Source: JAGSPQ01 sp038206395 (GTDB taxonomy: Bacteria > Myxococcota > Myxococcia > Myxococcales > Myxococcaceae). From it: a stretch of 64,000 bases of DNA. Below are positions 9,603 through 18,315 of the stretch, one piece after another. The stretch covers positions 1 through 64,000 of the forward strand of contig JBBRAX010000003.1 of NCBI GenBank assembly GCA_038206395.1. The letters are read 5' to 3'. The notes under the pieces were generated by a model that was not told the DNA's origin, did no database searches, and saw only the letters and a program-made list of their open reading frames with translations. The position numbers were made by a program, and so were the translations under genes. How positions within the stretch are numbered: the first letter of the stretch is position 1; each line of letters starts with the position of its first letter.

Positions 9603-9688
9603 CGCCTCACGCTCCACGGGAAATCTTCCGCGCCTGGCAGAGCAAGGAGCGCGCCGCCGCGGCATGCCCATTGCTCGATCGCTCGACA
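9603..9688. promoter_or_regulatory. Divergent control region between cusCBA and copA
   Basis: The 86 bases between the divergent starts of cusC (9602, minus) and copA (9689, plus) must hold both promoters and ribosome sites. An AAGGAG-like stretch (GCAAGGAGCG) lies near 9642-9651, too far from copA to be its ribosome site. No clear CueR-type or CsoR-type dyad could be recognised by eye. The arrangement implies shared metal-responsive control, but the sensor gene is not adjacent. Confidence 0.4.
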
Positions 9689-12055
9689 ATGATGCAAGGA
9701 CAACCGACGCCGCAGCCGTCTCGCCCCGCACCCGTCGGCCCGACACAAATTGATCCCGTGTGCGGAATGACGGTGCCTCTGAGCAGCCCGCACCACCACC
9801 GGCATGACGGGCACGAGGTTGTCTTCTGCAGCCCGCGGTGCCTCGAGAAGTTCGTGAGTGATCCGCCGAAGTACCCGCGGAGTGGGCAGAAGGCCCCGGC
9901 GCCTCCCCCGCAAGCGCAGCCCGCAACTGCCGACGGCGCCCAATGGGTGTGCCCGATGCACCTGCAAATTTTGCGCGACGCACCGGGCAGCTGCCCAATC
10001 TGCGGGATGGCGCTCGAGCCGAAGGTGGCGGCGTCGGCCGAAGCGGAAGAGAACCCAGAGCTCCAGCAGATGAAGCGGCGCCTCTGGGGAGCCGCGGCGC
10101 TGACGGTGCCGCTGCTGGTGTTGACGATGGGCGACATGATTCCCGGTCAGCCAATCTCGGGCCTGATGTCGGTGCGGACGCGGCTGCTGCTCGAGCTGGG
10201 GTTCGCGACGCCAGTCTGCACCTGGGCGGCCTGGCCCTTCTTCGTGCGGGCCGTCGCCTCGGTGAAGAACAAGAGCCTCAACATGTTCACGCTGATCGGC
10301 CTCGGTGTCAGCGTGGCCTATGGCTACAGCGTGACGGCCGTTCTCTTGCCCGGCATCTTCCCTGCCTCGTTCCGCAGCGAGGGCGGCGAGGTGGCCGTCT
10401 ACTTCGAGGCCGCGGCGATGATTGTCACCCTCATCCTGCTGGGCCAGGTGCTCGAGCTGCGCGCGCGCAACGCGACCGGCGCCGCGATTCGCAAGCTGCT
10501 CGGGTTGGCCGCGAAGACCGCGCGGCGAATCACCGAGGGTGGCTCGGAAGAAGACGTGCCGCTCGAGGCAGTCATGGTCGGCGACCGGCTGCGCGTCCGC
10601 CCCGGAGAGAAGGTGCCGGTCGACGGGGTGGTGCTCGAGGGGACGAGCGCGATCGACGAGTCGATGGTGTCGGGGGAGCCCATTCCGGTCGAGAAGTCGG
10701 CCGGCGATTCAGTCGTCGGCGCGACGGTGAACGGCACCGGAGCGCTGGTAATCGAGGCGCAGAAGGTCGGGTCCCAGACCCTGCTGGCGCGAATCGTCGC
10801 GATGGTGGCGGCAGCGCAGCGCAGCCGGGCGCCGATTCAGAAGCTCGCCGACGTCGTCTCAGGGTGGTTCGTGCCAATCGTCGTCGGCGTCGCAGCGGTC
10901 ACTTTCCTCGTCTGGAGCCTCGTCGGCCCTGATCCGCGTCTGGCCCACGCGCTGATCAACGCGGTCGCGGTGTTGATTGTCGCCTGCCCCTGTGCGCTCG
11001 GCCTCGCGACGCCGATGTCAATCATGGTCGCCACCGGCAAGGGCGCGGGCATCGGCGTGCTGTTCAGAAACGCCGAGGCGATCGAGGTGCTGCGCAAGGT
11101 CGACACCCTGGTGATCGACAAGACCGGCACCCTCACCGAGGGCAAGCCGAAGCTGACCTCGGTGGTCACTGCCGAAGGCTTCGACGAGCCGACGCTGGTG
11201 CGGCTGGCTGCGACGCTCGAGCGGGCGAGCGAGCACCCGCTGGCGGCCGCGATCGTTCAAGGGGCCGAGGCCCGCGGGGCCAGGCTGGGTCAGACGACCG
11301 GCTTTCAGAGCTTCACCGGCAAGGGAGTTCAGGGGACGGTCGACGGCCGCGCGGTGGCGCTGGGAAACCTGGCGCTGATGACCCAGCTCGGCATCGCGCC
11401 CGGCGCGCTCCAGGCCCAGGCTGAGGCGCTGCGCAGCGAAGGCCAGACGGTGATGTTCGTCGCGGTCGACGGAGCGCCGGCCGGGCTGCTGGGCGTCGCC
11501 GACCCAATCAAGGAAGGCACGCCCGGGGCGATCCGGGCGCTGCACGCCGAAGGGCTGCGAATCGTGATGCTCACCGGCGACAGCCAGACGACCGCGCAGG
11601 CCGTGGCCGACAAGCTCGAGCTCGACGAGGTGATTGCAGGGGTGCTGCCCGACCAGAAGGCGGAAGTGGTGAAGCGGCTGCAGGGCGAGGGTCGGTTCGT
11701 GGCGATGGCGGGCGATGGGATCAACGACGCCCCCGCACTCGCGCAGGCCCAGGTCGGAATCGCGATGGGCACCGGCACCGACGTGGCGATGGAGAGCGCG
11801 GGCATCACCCTCGTCAAAGGCGATTTGAACGGCATCGTGCGGGCGCGGCGGCTGTCGCGCCAGACGATGGCGAACATCAAGCAGAACCTGTTCTTCGCCT
11901 TCTTCTACAACGCGATTGGCGTGCCGATCGCCGCCGGCGTGCTCTACCCGTTCTTCGGGATTTTGCTCTCGCCAATCATCGCCGCTGGCGCGATGAGCTT
12001 CAGCTCGGTGTCGGTCATCGGAAACGCGCTGCGCCTGCGGCGGGCGAAAGTTTGA
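9689..12055 (+). CDS. copA: Copper-exporting P1B-type ATPase with YHS and heavy-metal-binding domains
   Basis: A 788-residue P-type ATPase read from the tandem ATG at 9689/9692; earlier in-frame codons overlap cusC and look non-coding. The N-terminus lacks a classic CxxC HMA domain. It has a YHS domain (residues 21-63: IDPVCGMTV, HEVVFCSPRCLEKF) and a heavy-metal-binding domain (86-112: VCPMHLQI, then SCPICGMALEP), with a His cluster (SPHHHRHDGH) between. The core has the CPC ion-binding motif (ACPCALGLATP, about 432), DKTGTLTEGKP (about 477), SEHPLAAAIV, and the GDGINDAPAL hinge (about 675). It exports Cu(I) from the cytosol and is divergent from cusCBA, which would clear the periplasm. Confidence 0.92.
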   Translation: MMQGQPTPQPSRPAPVGPTQIDPVCGMTVPLSSPHHHRHDGHEVVFCSPRCLEKFVSDPPKYPRSGQKAPAPPPQAQPATADGAQWVCPMHLQILRDAPGSCPICGMALEPKVAASAEAEENPELQQMKRRLWGAAALTVPLLVLTMGDMIPGQPISGLMSVRTRLLLELGFATPVCTWAAWPFFVRAVASVKNKSLNMFTLIGLGVSVAYGYSVTAVLLPGIFPASFRSEGGEVAVYFEAAAMIVTLILLGQVLELRARNATGAAIRKLLGLAAKTARRITEGGSEEDVPLEAVMVGDRLRVRPGEKVPVDGVVLEGTSAIDESMVSGEPIPVEKSAGDSVVGATVNGTGALVIEAQKVGSQTLLARIVAMVAAAQRSRAPIQKLADVVSGWFVPIVVGVAAVTFLVWSLVGPDPRLAHALINAVAVLIVACPCALGLATPMSIMVATGKGAGIGVLFRNAEAIEVLRKVDTLVIDKTGTLTEGKPKLTSVVTAEGFDEPTLVRLAATLERASEHPLAAAIVQGAEARGARLGQTTGFQSFTGKGVQGTVDGRAVALGNLALMTQLGIAPGALQAQAEALRSEGQTVMFVAVDGAPAGLLGVADPIKEGTPGAIRALHAEGLRIVMLTGDSQTTAQAVADKLELDEVIAGVLPDQKAEVVKRLQGEGRFVAMAGDGINDAPALAQAQVGIAMGTGTDVAMESAGITLVKGDLNGIVRARRLSRQTMANIKQNLFFAFFYNAIGVPIAAGVLYPFFGILLSPIIAAGAMSFSSVSVIGNALRLRRAKV

Positions 12056-12232
12056 AGACGCAATGATGGTTTGGCGCGCCCTGCTGCCTCACTGTGGCAA
12101 ATAGGGAGCATCGGCCAACCGGCAGTTCCAGCGGTTGCGCGCGTGCGAAGAACGGCATGGCGCATGCGGGTGGAACTGAATGACAAACCTGAAGGACACC
12201 CCAACGACGTCGCCGAACGGCGAGGAGTTGCC

Positions 12233-13048
12233 ATGTTGCGAAGCGTGAAGGAACTCGAGGGCTACACGGTCAGCGCCACCGACGGCGAAGTCGGGAAGAC
12301 GGTCGATGTTCTCGTCGACGATGACCGGTGGACGGTTCGGTACCTCATCGTCGAGGCTGGGGGCTCCCTGTTCTCCAGCGGCCAGCGTGTGTTGATTTCG
12401 CCGGTGTCGTTTCGAAAGCTCGATTGGTCGGCGCGACGATTCGATCTGTCGTTGACGAAAGAGAAGATCAAGAACAGCCCGAGCATCGACGTGGACCAGC
12501 CCGTGTCTCGCCAACACGAACACGACTACTTCAGCTACTACGGGTACCCGTTGTACTGGGGATTCGGTGGCGTCTGGGGCATGGGTGCCTATCCTCAATA
12601 CCTGTCTGGGGAGCCACTTCAGGCCACACTCGACCGCGCCAGCGAGTCGGGCGATCAGCACCTGCGCAGCGCCCGCGAACTGCGCGGGTATCACATTCAA
12701 GGCAGCGATGACTCCATCGGCCATGTGGAGGACTTGTTGGTGGACGACGAGTCCTGGCAGGTTCGGTATCTGTCGATTGCGACGAGCAACTGGTGGTTCG
12801 GCAAGAACGTCTTGGTTGCGCCGCAGTGGTCGACGCGCGTCAGTTGGGCAGACAAGAAGGTGTTCCTCAACCTGGCTCGGCAGACGATCAAGAACTCGCC
12901 TGAATGGACCAGCCGTACGCCTGTCGATCGCGACTACGAGATCCGCTTGCATCAGCACTACGGCCAGGAGCCCTACTGGGCGCCTTCAAGCCGAGCCGCG
13001 CCTATTGCCGCTGCCGCTTCGCATCAGGAAACAATGCCGAAGCGTTGA
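12233..13048 (+). CDS. Double PRC-barrel domain protein
   Basis: A 271-residue protein with two PRC-barrel copies. ATG 12233 is chosen because GAGGAG (12222-12227) sits five bases upstream; an open frame back to 12071 adds non-conserved sequence. Copy 1 (about residues 3-88) has LEGYTVSATDGEVGKTVDVLV and WTVRYLIVEAG; copy 2 (about 143-230) has LRGYHIQGSDDSIGHVEDLLV and WQVRYLSIATS. Each ends in a similar K/Q-x-IKNSP segment. The linker is aromatic-rich (YFSYYGYPLYWGFGGVWGMG). PRC-barrels are small protein-interaction folds found in RimM, photosynthetic reaction centres and many stress proteins of unknown role. No signal peptide is seen. Confidence 0.75.
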   Translation: MLRSVKELEGYTVSATDGEVGKTVDVLVDDDRWTVRYLIVEAGGSLFSSGQRVLISPVSFRKLDWSARRFDLSLTKEKIKNSPSIDVDQPVSRQHEHDYFSYYGYPLYWGFGGVWGMGAYPQYLSGEPLQATLDRASESGDQHLRSARELRGYHIQGSDDSIGHVEDLLVDDESWQVRYLSIATSNWWFGKNVLVAPQWSTRVSWADKKVFLNLARQTIKNSPEWTSRTPVDRDYEIRLHQHYGQEPYWAPSSRAAPIAAAASHQETMPKR

Positions 13049-13113
13049 CCTGCTGGAACAGCCCGCCGTGCATCACGATGTCAACCCATGGACGATGACG
13101 AGAGGACGATACG

Positions 13114-13560
13114 ATGGCGAAAAAGAGTGGTGGAGCGACCCGGCCGGCCAAGTCCAGAAGCGTTCCCTTGCACGAGGTGAATTCGGCGAAGCCTGCGTTG
13201 GGCAGCGGTGCGGCAAAAGAGGCTGAGCTCGACCGCCTGAGGAGCGAAGAGCGCACCCTTGTCCTGGACAGCAAGAACGAGACGGTACGCAGCACGATGC
13301 CGCAGTCGGCCGAGTACATCGCCGCTGCGATGACGGACTCGCTCGCCGAGGAGCTCGGCGAAGCTTCCGTCGAGGCTGCGACGTCCGGTGACCATGCCGC
13401 TGAGAATATCCGCGACGAGGACTTCGCCGAAGAAGTGGGCGGCCCGTTCGTTCAGACGAGCGCGCGGCAAGAATTTGCTGGCGGCACCGACGCCTCGAAC
13501 CCCGTCGACGCCGAACCGGCTCCGTTTCCGATGGCGAATGCTCGCCGGCCGCAGAAGTGA
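13114..13560 (+). CDS. Hypothetical acidic, probably disordered protein
   Basis: A 148-residue protein from ATG 13114, with GAGAGGA about 11 bases upstream. The first 20 residues are basic (MAKKSGGATRPAKSRSV); the rest is rich in Ala, Glu, Asp and Ser, with SAEYIAAAMTDSLAEELGEASVEAA and ENIRDEDFAEEVGGPFVQTSA. No domain, signal peptide or membrane segment is recognised. The composition suggests a largely unstructured cytosolic protein. It follows the PRC-barrel gene by 65 bases on the same strand and precedes an IS66 remnant, so it belongs to a small accessory patch. Confidence 0.55.
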   Translation: MAKKSGGATRPAKSRSVPLHEVNSAKPALGSGAAKEAELDRLRSEERTLVLDSKNETVRSTMPQSAEYIAAAMTDSLAEELGEASVEAATSGDHAAENIRDEDFAEEVGGPFVQTSARQEFAGGTDASNPVDAEPAPFPMANARRPQK

Positions 13561-13635
13561 CTTGGTTTCTCGCGGCAGTTCAGTATCCGATGCACCGACC
13601 CCGTTCGGTTCGGCGCGATCCGCGGTTGACGACGA

Positions 13636-14040
13636 TCAGCCAGTCGTGATCGGCGGTGGCGGAAGCGTGAGCGGGCCGATCTGCATCGCCAGCTGAGCTT
13701 TGTCGAGGCGAGCACGGGTCTGCGCCCAGGCGTGCGGTGAAGAGCGCTGCGGCGGCCTGCGCGTGATCGTCGCTGCCGACGAAGAGCCACGACTTGCGAC
13801 CGACCGCGATGCGGCGCAGTTCTCGCTCGCTGGCGTTGTTGTCGAGGCGCAGCAGCGCCTCGCGTCACTCCAACAGCCGAGTTCTGCGCAGTCGTCGTCT
13901 GACGGCTCGGCGTTGGGCGCCGGGTACAGCACGTCGTAGATGCTCTTCGCATCGGCTTGCACGTAGCCGGTGAATCCCTTGAAAAGGTCGACCACTGCGT
14001 CGCTCGTCTCGCGAGGGGCTTACTCGAAGAAGGCGAAGTC
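13636..14040 (-). pseudogene. IS66-family transposase remnant
   Basis: Three pieces of an IS66 transposase can be read in order on the minus strand but not in one frame. The first (about 13995 down to 13890) gives DLFKGFTGYVQADAKSIYDVLY and a GCWSDARR box. The second (about 13870-13745) gives LRLDNNASERELRRIAVGRKSWLF and VGSDDHAQAAAALF, the conserved C-terminal catalytic box with its glutamate. The third (about 13725-13636) gives ARARLDKAQLAMQIGPLTLPPPP, the usual end. The segment between the first two boxes is deleted and there are frameshifts. No terminal inverted repeats or partner ORFs were found, so the element is dead. Confidence 0.75.
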
Positions 14041-14042
14041 CT

Positions 14043-14615
14043 TCAACTGCCTTTCAGCTGGCTCTGCATCTGCTCAATTTCCGCGCGCCGGGCTGCGATA
14101 ATCTGGTTCGCGAGCTCTTTCGCCGGAGCGTATCGGCCGCCCGACTTCTCGACCTCAGCGAGCGCAAGAGCACGTTGGTGATGTTCGGTCATCATCGAAA
14201 GGAACGCGCGATCGAACTCGTCGCCAGAGGCAGCCTTCAGTCCGACCAGATTTGCCATCGGCGCAACTTCAGCGCCGGCGGGAGCGTCCGAGGACTCGCC
14301 CCATTCGCTGAGCCACTGTCGCATCTCGGCCATCTCCCGAGAGTGCAGCTCGATGAGCTCCGTCGCGAGCCGGCGGACGCCTTGCTGGCCGGCACGGGTA
14401 TCCGCAAGGAGCGCCATTTCGAGCACCTCCTGGTGGTGGGGAATCATCGCCCTGGCGAACTTGATGTCCTCCCCATTGTGCTGAATGGCCAGGGGGACGA
14501 GCACGCTTCGCGGGTGCCCGCCAGCCGATTCCTTGTTCTTCAGCCCCACCACGATTCCGACGCCGACTGCGACTGAAGCCACGATCGCCAATGCCATCCA
14601 ATATTTTTTGTGCAC
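14043..14615 (-). CDS. DUF305 protein, membrane-anchored
   Basis: A 190-residue protein from GTG 14615, preceded by GGGGAG five bases upstream. An N-terminal helix (YWMALAIVASVAVGVGIVVGL) anchors or exports it. Two DUF305 (ferritin-like helical) half repeats follow: FARAMIPHHQEVLEMALLAD and FDRAFLSMMTEHHQRALALA, each with the tandem histidines typical of the family, plus a middle REMAEMRQWLSEW helix. DUF305 proteins are commonly found with copper-resistance genes and the His/Met pattern suggests metal binding, but their biochemistry is not settled. Its position two kilobases from copA fits a metal-handling role. Confidence 0.8.
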   Translation of the reverse strand: MHKKYWMALAIVASVAVGVGIVVGLKNKESAGGHPRSVLVPLAIQHNGEDIKFARAMIPHHQEVLEMALLADTRAGQQGVRRLATELIELHSREMAEMRQWLSEWGESSDAPAGAEVAPMANLVGLKAASGDEFDRAFLSMMTEHHQRALALAEVEKSGGRYAPAKELANQIIAARRAEIEQMQSQLKGS

Positions 14616-14857
14616 GTTGCTCCCCGGTGGGCGACCCATCAAGGATCGCGCGCTCAACCCCCGGCGATGCAACCCGCTGACCGTTTGCCCTCCCAATAAG
14701 CTCGGCGGTCTGCTCCACCAAGGGTGATGCGTTTATGGCGGTGAGGCGGGTCGACGAGGCATTGCGCCCCGCACTCTGGTTGCGCTCCTCACTCGGGGCC
14801 GCGCTTGGCCGGCGCGATGCAGCCTTTGAGCTCCAAGACCACAACCTGGAGAAACCC

Positions 14858-15058
14858 ATGGAACCCAACCGTCCGTCTGGCGTCGTCGGTGGCACCCCTT
14901 CAATTGATCCGGATGCTGGCCTTCGGAAGACGACTGGGCCGTCGGCAGTCGACGACGTGATGGCCAATCGGAAGATTGCCGCAGTTCGGGCCGAGAAAGC
15001 CCAAGAGCGGATCGACGCTGCAGCGCGCCCAGCCAAGACGAAGAAGCGCAGCCGCTGA
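14858..15058 (+). CDS. Small basic hypothetical protein
   Basis: A 66-residue protein from ATG 14858, with CTGGAGAAA just upstream as a plausible ribosome site. The sequence is Pro/Gly-rich at first (MEPNRPSGVVGGTPSIDP), then a charged helix (VDDVMANRKIAAVRAEKAQERIDAA) and a Lys/Arg end (KTKKRSR). No family recognised. An in-frame ATG at 14735 would add 41 residues of less convincing sequence. It ends seven bases from the convergent NhaC-type gene. Confidence 0.4.
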   Translation: MEPNRPSGVVGGTPSIDPDAGLRKTTGPSAVDDVMANRKIAAVRAEKAQERIDAAARPAKTKKRSR

Positions 15059-15065
15059 CCTGCAA

Positions 15066-16481
15066 TCACCACACGAGTCCGACGATCAGGTACAGCGCCG
15101 CCGCCACCCCAGCGGCTGAGAAGTTGTATGGGGCCGCGTAGCGCAGGTACCTGGCGTGGTCCGCATGGGCGACGTTCGACGCCATGTTCGTCATTCCCGC
15201 GACCGGAGAGGTGACATCGCCGAACGTGCCGCCGGTGATGACGGCGGCAGCGCACAGGGGGATGCTCGCCCCGACAGTCACCGCCAACGGAATGGCAAAC
15301 GGCATGATGAGGGACGCGGCTCCCCAACCAGAGCCGATGAAGTAGGTGACGGTGGCCGAGAGGATGAACACCGTCACTGCCACGCTCCAGACGGGCAGAG
15401 CGTTGCCCACAAGCTGCTGGATGAACACGTTCAGACCGAGCTTCTGCGCGACGGAGGCCAGCGGCCAGGCGATGCCGAGGATGGCCAGGGTCGGCACGAT
15501 CTCGTTGCCCCCGGAAATGAAGTCCGGGATCATGTCTTTGAAGCCATACTTCTGGAACGCGTAGAAGATTGAAGTCACGAAGATCGCGATGAACAGCGCC
15601 ACGAGCATGGCTCTGTTTGGTTCGGTGTTGGCGATGGCTCCCAGCAGCGACGCGTCCTTTGACCGCTGAAACCCGAAGAGCAAATAGTAGAAGATGCTCA
15701 GCCCGATGACGCTGAGCATCGGCACGATGAGGTTCATGAGCCGCGGCGTGATCAGCGGCTGCTTCGAGTCCATCGCCATGTCCATCTTGGCGGCCGGTGC
15801 ATCGGGCTTCGCGGCGGCGTCACCGGGTCGACCGCTTCGGAACATCGAGACAAACGTAATGGCGATCAAGGCGAGGCTGAAGAACTCGAGAGGGATCGCC
15901 CTGAGCCAGACCGAGTAGGCTGTGGTCTGGGCTCCCACTCCGGCGCTCTTCAAGCCGAGTCCGATGATTGCCAGGTTGAATCCCACAAACGTGGTCGCGA
16001 GCGGAATGAGCTCGACGACCGGGCTTGCAGAGTTGTTGAGCATGAAGGCCAGTCGTTCGCTGGCGATGCCCTTCTTCTCAGCCAGCGAGCGGGTGACCGA
16101 GCCAGCGCCGATGATCCGGAAGCCACAGTCGATGAACGTCACCGGGATGAGCGCCCAGAGCAGATAGAACACGCCCTTCTCGGTCTTCACGTGCTTCTCG
16201 GCCAGCGCGGAGAACGCCTGGATGCCACCCGACTTCTTGATGATGCCGATCAGACCGCTGAACAGGTACAGGAAGAGGAGAACCTGAAGGCTGTCTTTGT
16301 TCGTGAGCGTAGCGACGATCTCGTCCACGCCAGTCTCGAAGCCGCCAGTGATTCTGGGATCGAGCAGGTAGCCACCCAAGAGCAGCCCAGCAAGCAGCGC
16401 GGGGATGATCCGCTTCGAAAAAATCGCGACGGCGATCGCAAGCAGCGGCGGGAGGATGGAGAACCAAGGTGTGGATTGCAT
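15066..16481 (-). CDS. NhaC-family Na+/H+ antiporter
   Basis: A 471-residue polytopic inner-membrane protein, starting at ATG 16481 so that MQSTPWFSILPPLLAIAVAIF begins the first helix. About a dozen hydrophobic segments are present. Family blocks are AGLLLGGYLLDPR, FIDCGFRIIGAGSVTRSLAEK, NSASPVVELIPLATTFVGFN, and near the end GGTFGDVTSPVAGMTNMASN then HADHARYLRYAAPYN, matching the GxFGDxxSPxxxxT region of NhaC-type antiporters. It would exchange Na+ for H+, but related members carry organic solutes, so specificity is open. It lies 11 bases downstream of a MYXO-CTERM-like gene and is probably the last gene of that transcript. Confidence 0.8.
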   Translation of the reverse strand: MQSTPWFSILPPLLAIAVAIFSKRIIPALLAGLLLGGYLLDPRITGGFETGVDEIVATLTNKDSLQVLLFLYLFSGLIGIIKKSGGIQAFSALAEKHVKTEKGVFYLLWALIPVTFIDCGFRIIGAGSVTRSLAEKKGIASERLAFMLNNSASPVVELIPLATTFVGFNLAIIGLGLKSAGVGAQTTAYSVWLRAIPLEFFSLALIAITFVSMFRSGRPGDAAAKPDAPAAKMDMAMDSKQPLITPRLMNLIVPMLSVIGLSIFYYLLFGFQRSKDASLLGAIANTEPNRAMLVALFIAIFVTSIFYAFQKYGFKDMIPDFISGGNEIVPTLAILGIAWPLASVAQKLGLNVFIQQLVGNALPVWSVAVTVFILSATVTYFIGSGWGAASLIMPFAIPLAVTVGASIPLCAAAVITGGTFGDVTSPVAGMTNMASNVAHADHARYLRYAAPYNFSAAGVAAALYLIVGLVW

Positions 16482-16492
16482 CGGGCCGGGGG

Positions 16493-17176
16493 TCACGCCC
16501 GGCTGGGCCTGCCTGACATCAACATCAAGCTGTCGGCTCGGGCAAACCTTCGGCGCACCATCCACAGCGCCAGCGCCCCCATCAGCATCGGCGGTGCGGG
16601 CACAGTGCTGCAGCCACCTTGTGGCGCCGGCTTCGGGTCAACGCCGGCGTCCGTGCCCGAAGGGGACCCCGAATCAACGGCGGGCTGCCCAGCATCGACG
16701 GCGCCCGCATCGACGGCGCCCGCATCGACGACACCCGCATCGACGACACCCGCATCTACGACACCCGCATCTACGACACCCGCATCGACGACACCCGCAT
16801 CGGCCGGGGCCAGGCGGCAACCTGACGCACCAGCGCCACAGACGTAGCCTGGGCTCACGGCCATGCAGTTCGCGCTGCATCCGCCGCTCGCCAGCGCGTT
16901 GCCGTCGTCGCAGACTTCGCCGGCAGCGGGGTCATTCCACCCATCGCCGCACGCCGAGTTCATACAAGAGGAAGGCATGTGCTCCCACGGAACCTTACCC
17001 GCCGGGCATTGGTTGCTCTGACAGATGATGAAGTCTCCCGGTGGACAGTCGGAATCCGAGCAACCGCAGTCGCACATGCCGTTGCCGACGAGGGAAGCGC
17101 TGCACGTCGCGGCGGAAGCCGTGAGTGGCAGGGCAGTGCACAGACAAACAACCAGGGCTCCAAGACGTACATTCAT
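16493..17176 (-). CDS. Cys-rich secreted protein with MYXO-CTERM-like anchor
   Basis: A 227-residue protein from ATG 17176, one base after the upstream stop. It has a signal peptide (LGALVVCLCTALPLTASA), a Cys-rich region (NGMCDCGCSDSDCPPGD), then a DUF4215-type repeat (CGDGWNDPAAGEVCDDGNA, GGCSANC, GYVCGAGASGC) found in many myxobacterial surface proteins. A linker of seven DAG(V/A)V repeats follows, then Pro/Asp-rich sequence and a C-terminus with GGCS, a hydrophobic helix (APPMLMGALALWMV) and RRRFAR. The last part matches the MYXO-CTERM sorting pattern, except that 14 more residues follow the Arg cluster. It is probably delivered to the outer surface. Confidence 0.75.
   Translation of the reverse strand: MNVRLGALVVCLCTALPLTASAATCSASLVGNGMCDCGCSDSDCPPGDFIICQSNQCPAGKVPWEHMPSSCMNSACGDGWNDPAAGEVCDDGNALASGGCSANCMAVSPGYVCGAGASGCRLAPADAGVVDAGVVDAGVVDAGVVDAGVVDAGAVDAGAVDAGQPAVDSGSPSGTDAGVDPKPAPQGGCSTVPAPPMLMGALALWMVRRRFARADSLMLMSGRPSRA
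16692..16801. repeat. Seven tandem 15-bp repeats (Asp-Ala-Gly linker)
   Basis: Seven contiguous 15-bp units (GCATCGACG[G/A]C[G/A]CCC on the plus strand, some with TCTACG) lie inside the Cys-rich gene and encode DAGVV or DAGAV on the minus strand. The unit length is a multiple of three, so slippage changes linker length without breaking the frame. Confidence 0.9.
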
Positions 17177-17177
17177 G

Positions 17178-18266
17178 TCACTGCTCCAATCGCCGAGAAA
17201 GCTCGCTGCGGCCTGCCATCGTTTCGCGCTGAACGCGCGAGCTGACGGCGGGCGCTTGAAAGAAATAGCCGAACGCACGCAGGTTGCGGCTGTTGGCGTA
17301 GGCCGCGCTCGAGGGGCTCGTGGAATCCAATTTGAGGTTCGGTGATTCCCTTTGAAGGAAGAACTTGGTGGTGGCGACGACATGACACGAGGCGCAATCG
17401 GTGGTGCCGGGGTTGTGATCCTCGGGATTCTCCAACCGAAGAAGTCCTTCGACGGCCGCGGTCACATCGGCCTCGGTTGCTTGTCGACGCGTGGCCGATT
17501 GGAGCAACGTGGGCAACTTCGGCTCTGCAACCGGGAGCGGGTCGAGGGTGATGGCCAGCGTGTCCTTTCCCCCGGTGCTGGCGACGTGACCCTCTCGAGC
17601 ATCGGGGAACGTCGGCACGACGATGTCGGTGATTATGTCGCCTGAGATTTCAAGGCCAGAGAAAATCCACGCCTCGTTGCTGGCATGAACACTCATCGCG
17701 GTGGTTCGAACCAGCTTCTCAGCGCGAAGGAGAGGGCTGAGCAGCGCGCGCGCGCCCTCGACCCACTTGGCGGTCTCGAAGCCAGGGTGGGCGTCGGTGA
17801 GGCCGGCCGCCACCGTAACGCTTTGCTGCGTGCGCAGCAGCGAGAGCTCACGCGCCACGTGCTTCACGTCAGCCTCGGTTACCGAAAAGAAGAGATGAAT
17901 GGCGGCGTCCCGGGTCGTCGGCCCGTCAGCGGAATCAAAGACCGGCTGCAACACCAGGCGCACCTGCGGGCGGCACGCTTGCTCCTGGCGTCCTTCCTTG
18001 AAACAGGCGTCGAGGCGGACGCCGACGGTCGAGAGCGCCCCGTACAGCGCGTCGGGTTCGTCGACCACGGTCAAGGCGGGCAGCCGATCAAAAAGTGCCC
18101 GAGAGAGCAGTGGACGCCCACCTGATGCACCCGAAACCGGGAGAAACGTCCGCGCCTGGCTCAGCGGCACCAGGAATGAGACGTCTTGGTCGACCAGCAC
18201 AGCTGGGCCGCACGCCGCCAACGCCAACGCCAACGCCATCGCGACTGCTACTGGTTCTCGTGACAA
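17178..18266 (-). CDS. Lipoprotein with a single cytochrome-type CASCH motif
   Basis: A 362-residue lipoprotein. TTG 18266 is taken as the start because AGGCGAG lies three bases upstream and it gives a basic residue before the hydrophobic run ending in lipobox LAAC. The body is a mixed, unrecognised fold with GGRPLLSRALFDRLPALTV and DIVVPTFPDAREGHV. Near residue 291 there is a single haem c attachment motif in TTDCASCHVVATTKF. The gene starts 49 bases from the kinase gene upstream on the same strand and its stop is one base from the next start, so it is co-translated with the Cys-rich protein. A redox role is suggested, not shown. Confidence 0.6.
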   Translation of the reverse strand: MSREPVAVAMALALALAACGPAVLVDQDVSFLVPLSQARTFLPVSGASGGRPLLSRALFDRLPALTVVDEPDALYGALSTVGVRLDACFKEGRQEQACRPQVRLVLQPVFDSADGPTTRDAAIHLFFSVTEADVKHVARELSLLRTQQSVTVAAGLTDAHPGFETAKWVEGARALLSPLLRAEKLVRTTAMSVHASNEAWIFSGLEISGDIITDIVVPTFPDAREGHVASTGGKDTLAITLDPLPVAEPKLPTLLQSATRRQATEADVTAAVEGLLRLENPEDHNPGTTDCASCHVVATTKFFLQRESPNLKLDSTSPSSAAYANSRNLRAFGYFFQAPAVSSRVQRETMAGRSELSRRLEQ

Positions 18267-18315
18267 GAGCTCGCCTATAGTACGCGCCGGCGGCCAGGCG
18301 CAATTGCGGGTCCTG

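Noticed and set aside
9603..10154. Upstream extension of cusC to 10154
   Set aside because: It runs antisense through copA and lacks a signal peptide; ATG 9602 gives a proper exported protein.
14735..14857. Longer start for the small protein at 14858
   Set aside because: The added 41 residues have no similarity to the rest and no ribosome site was seen before ATG 14735.
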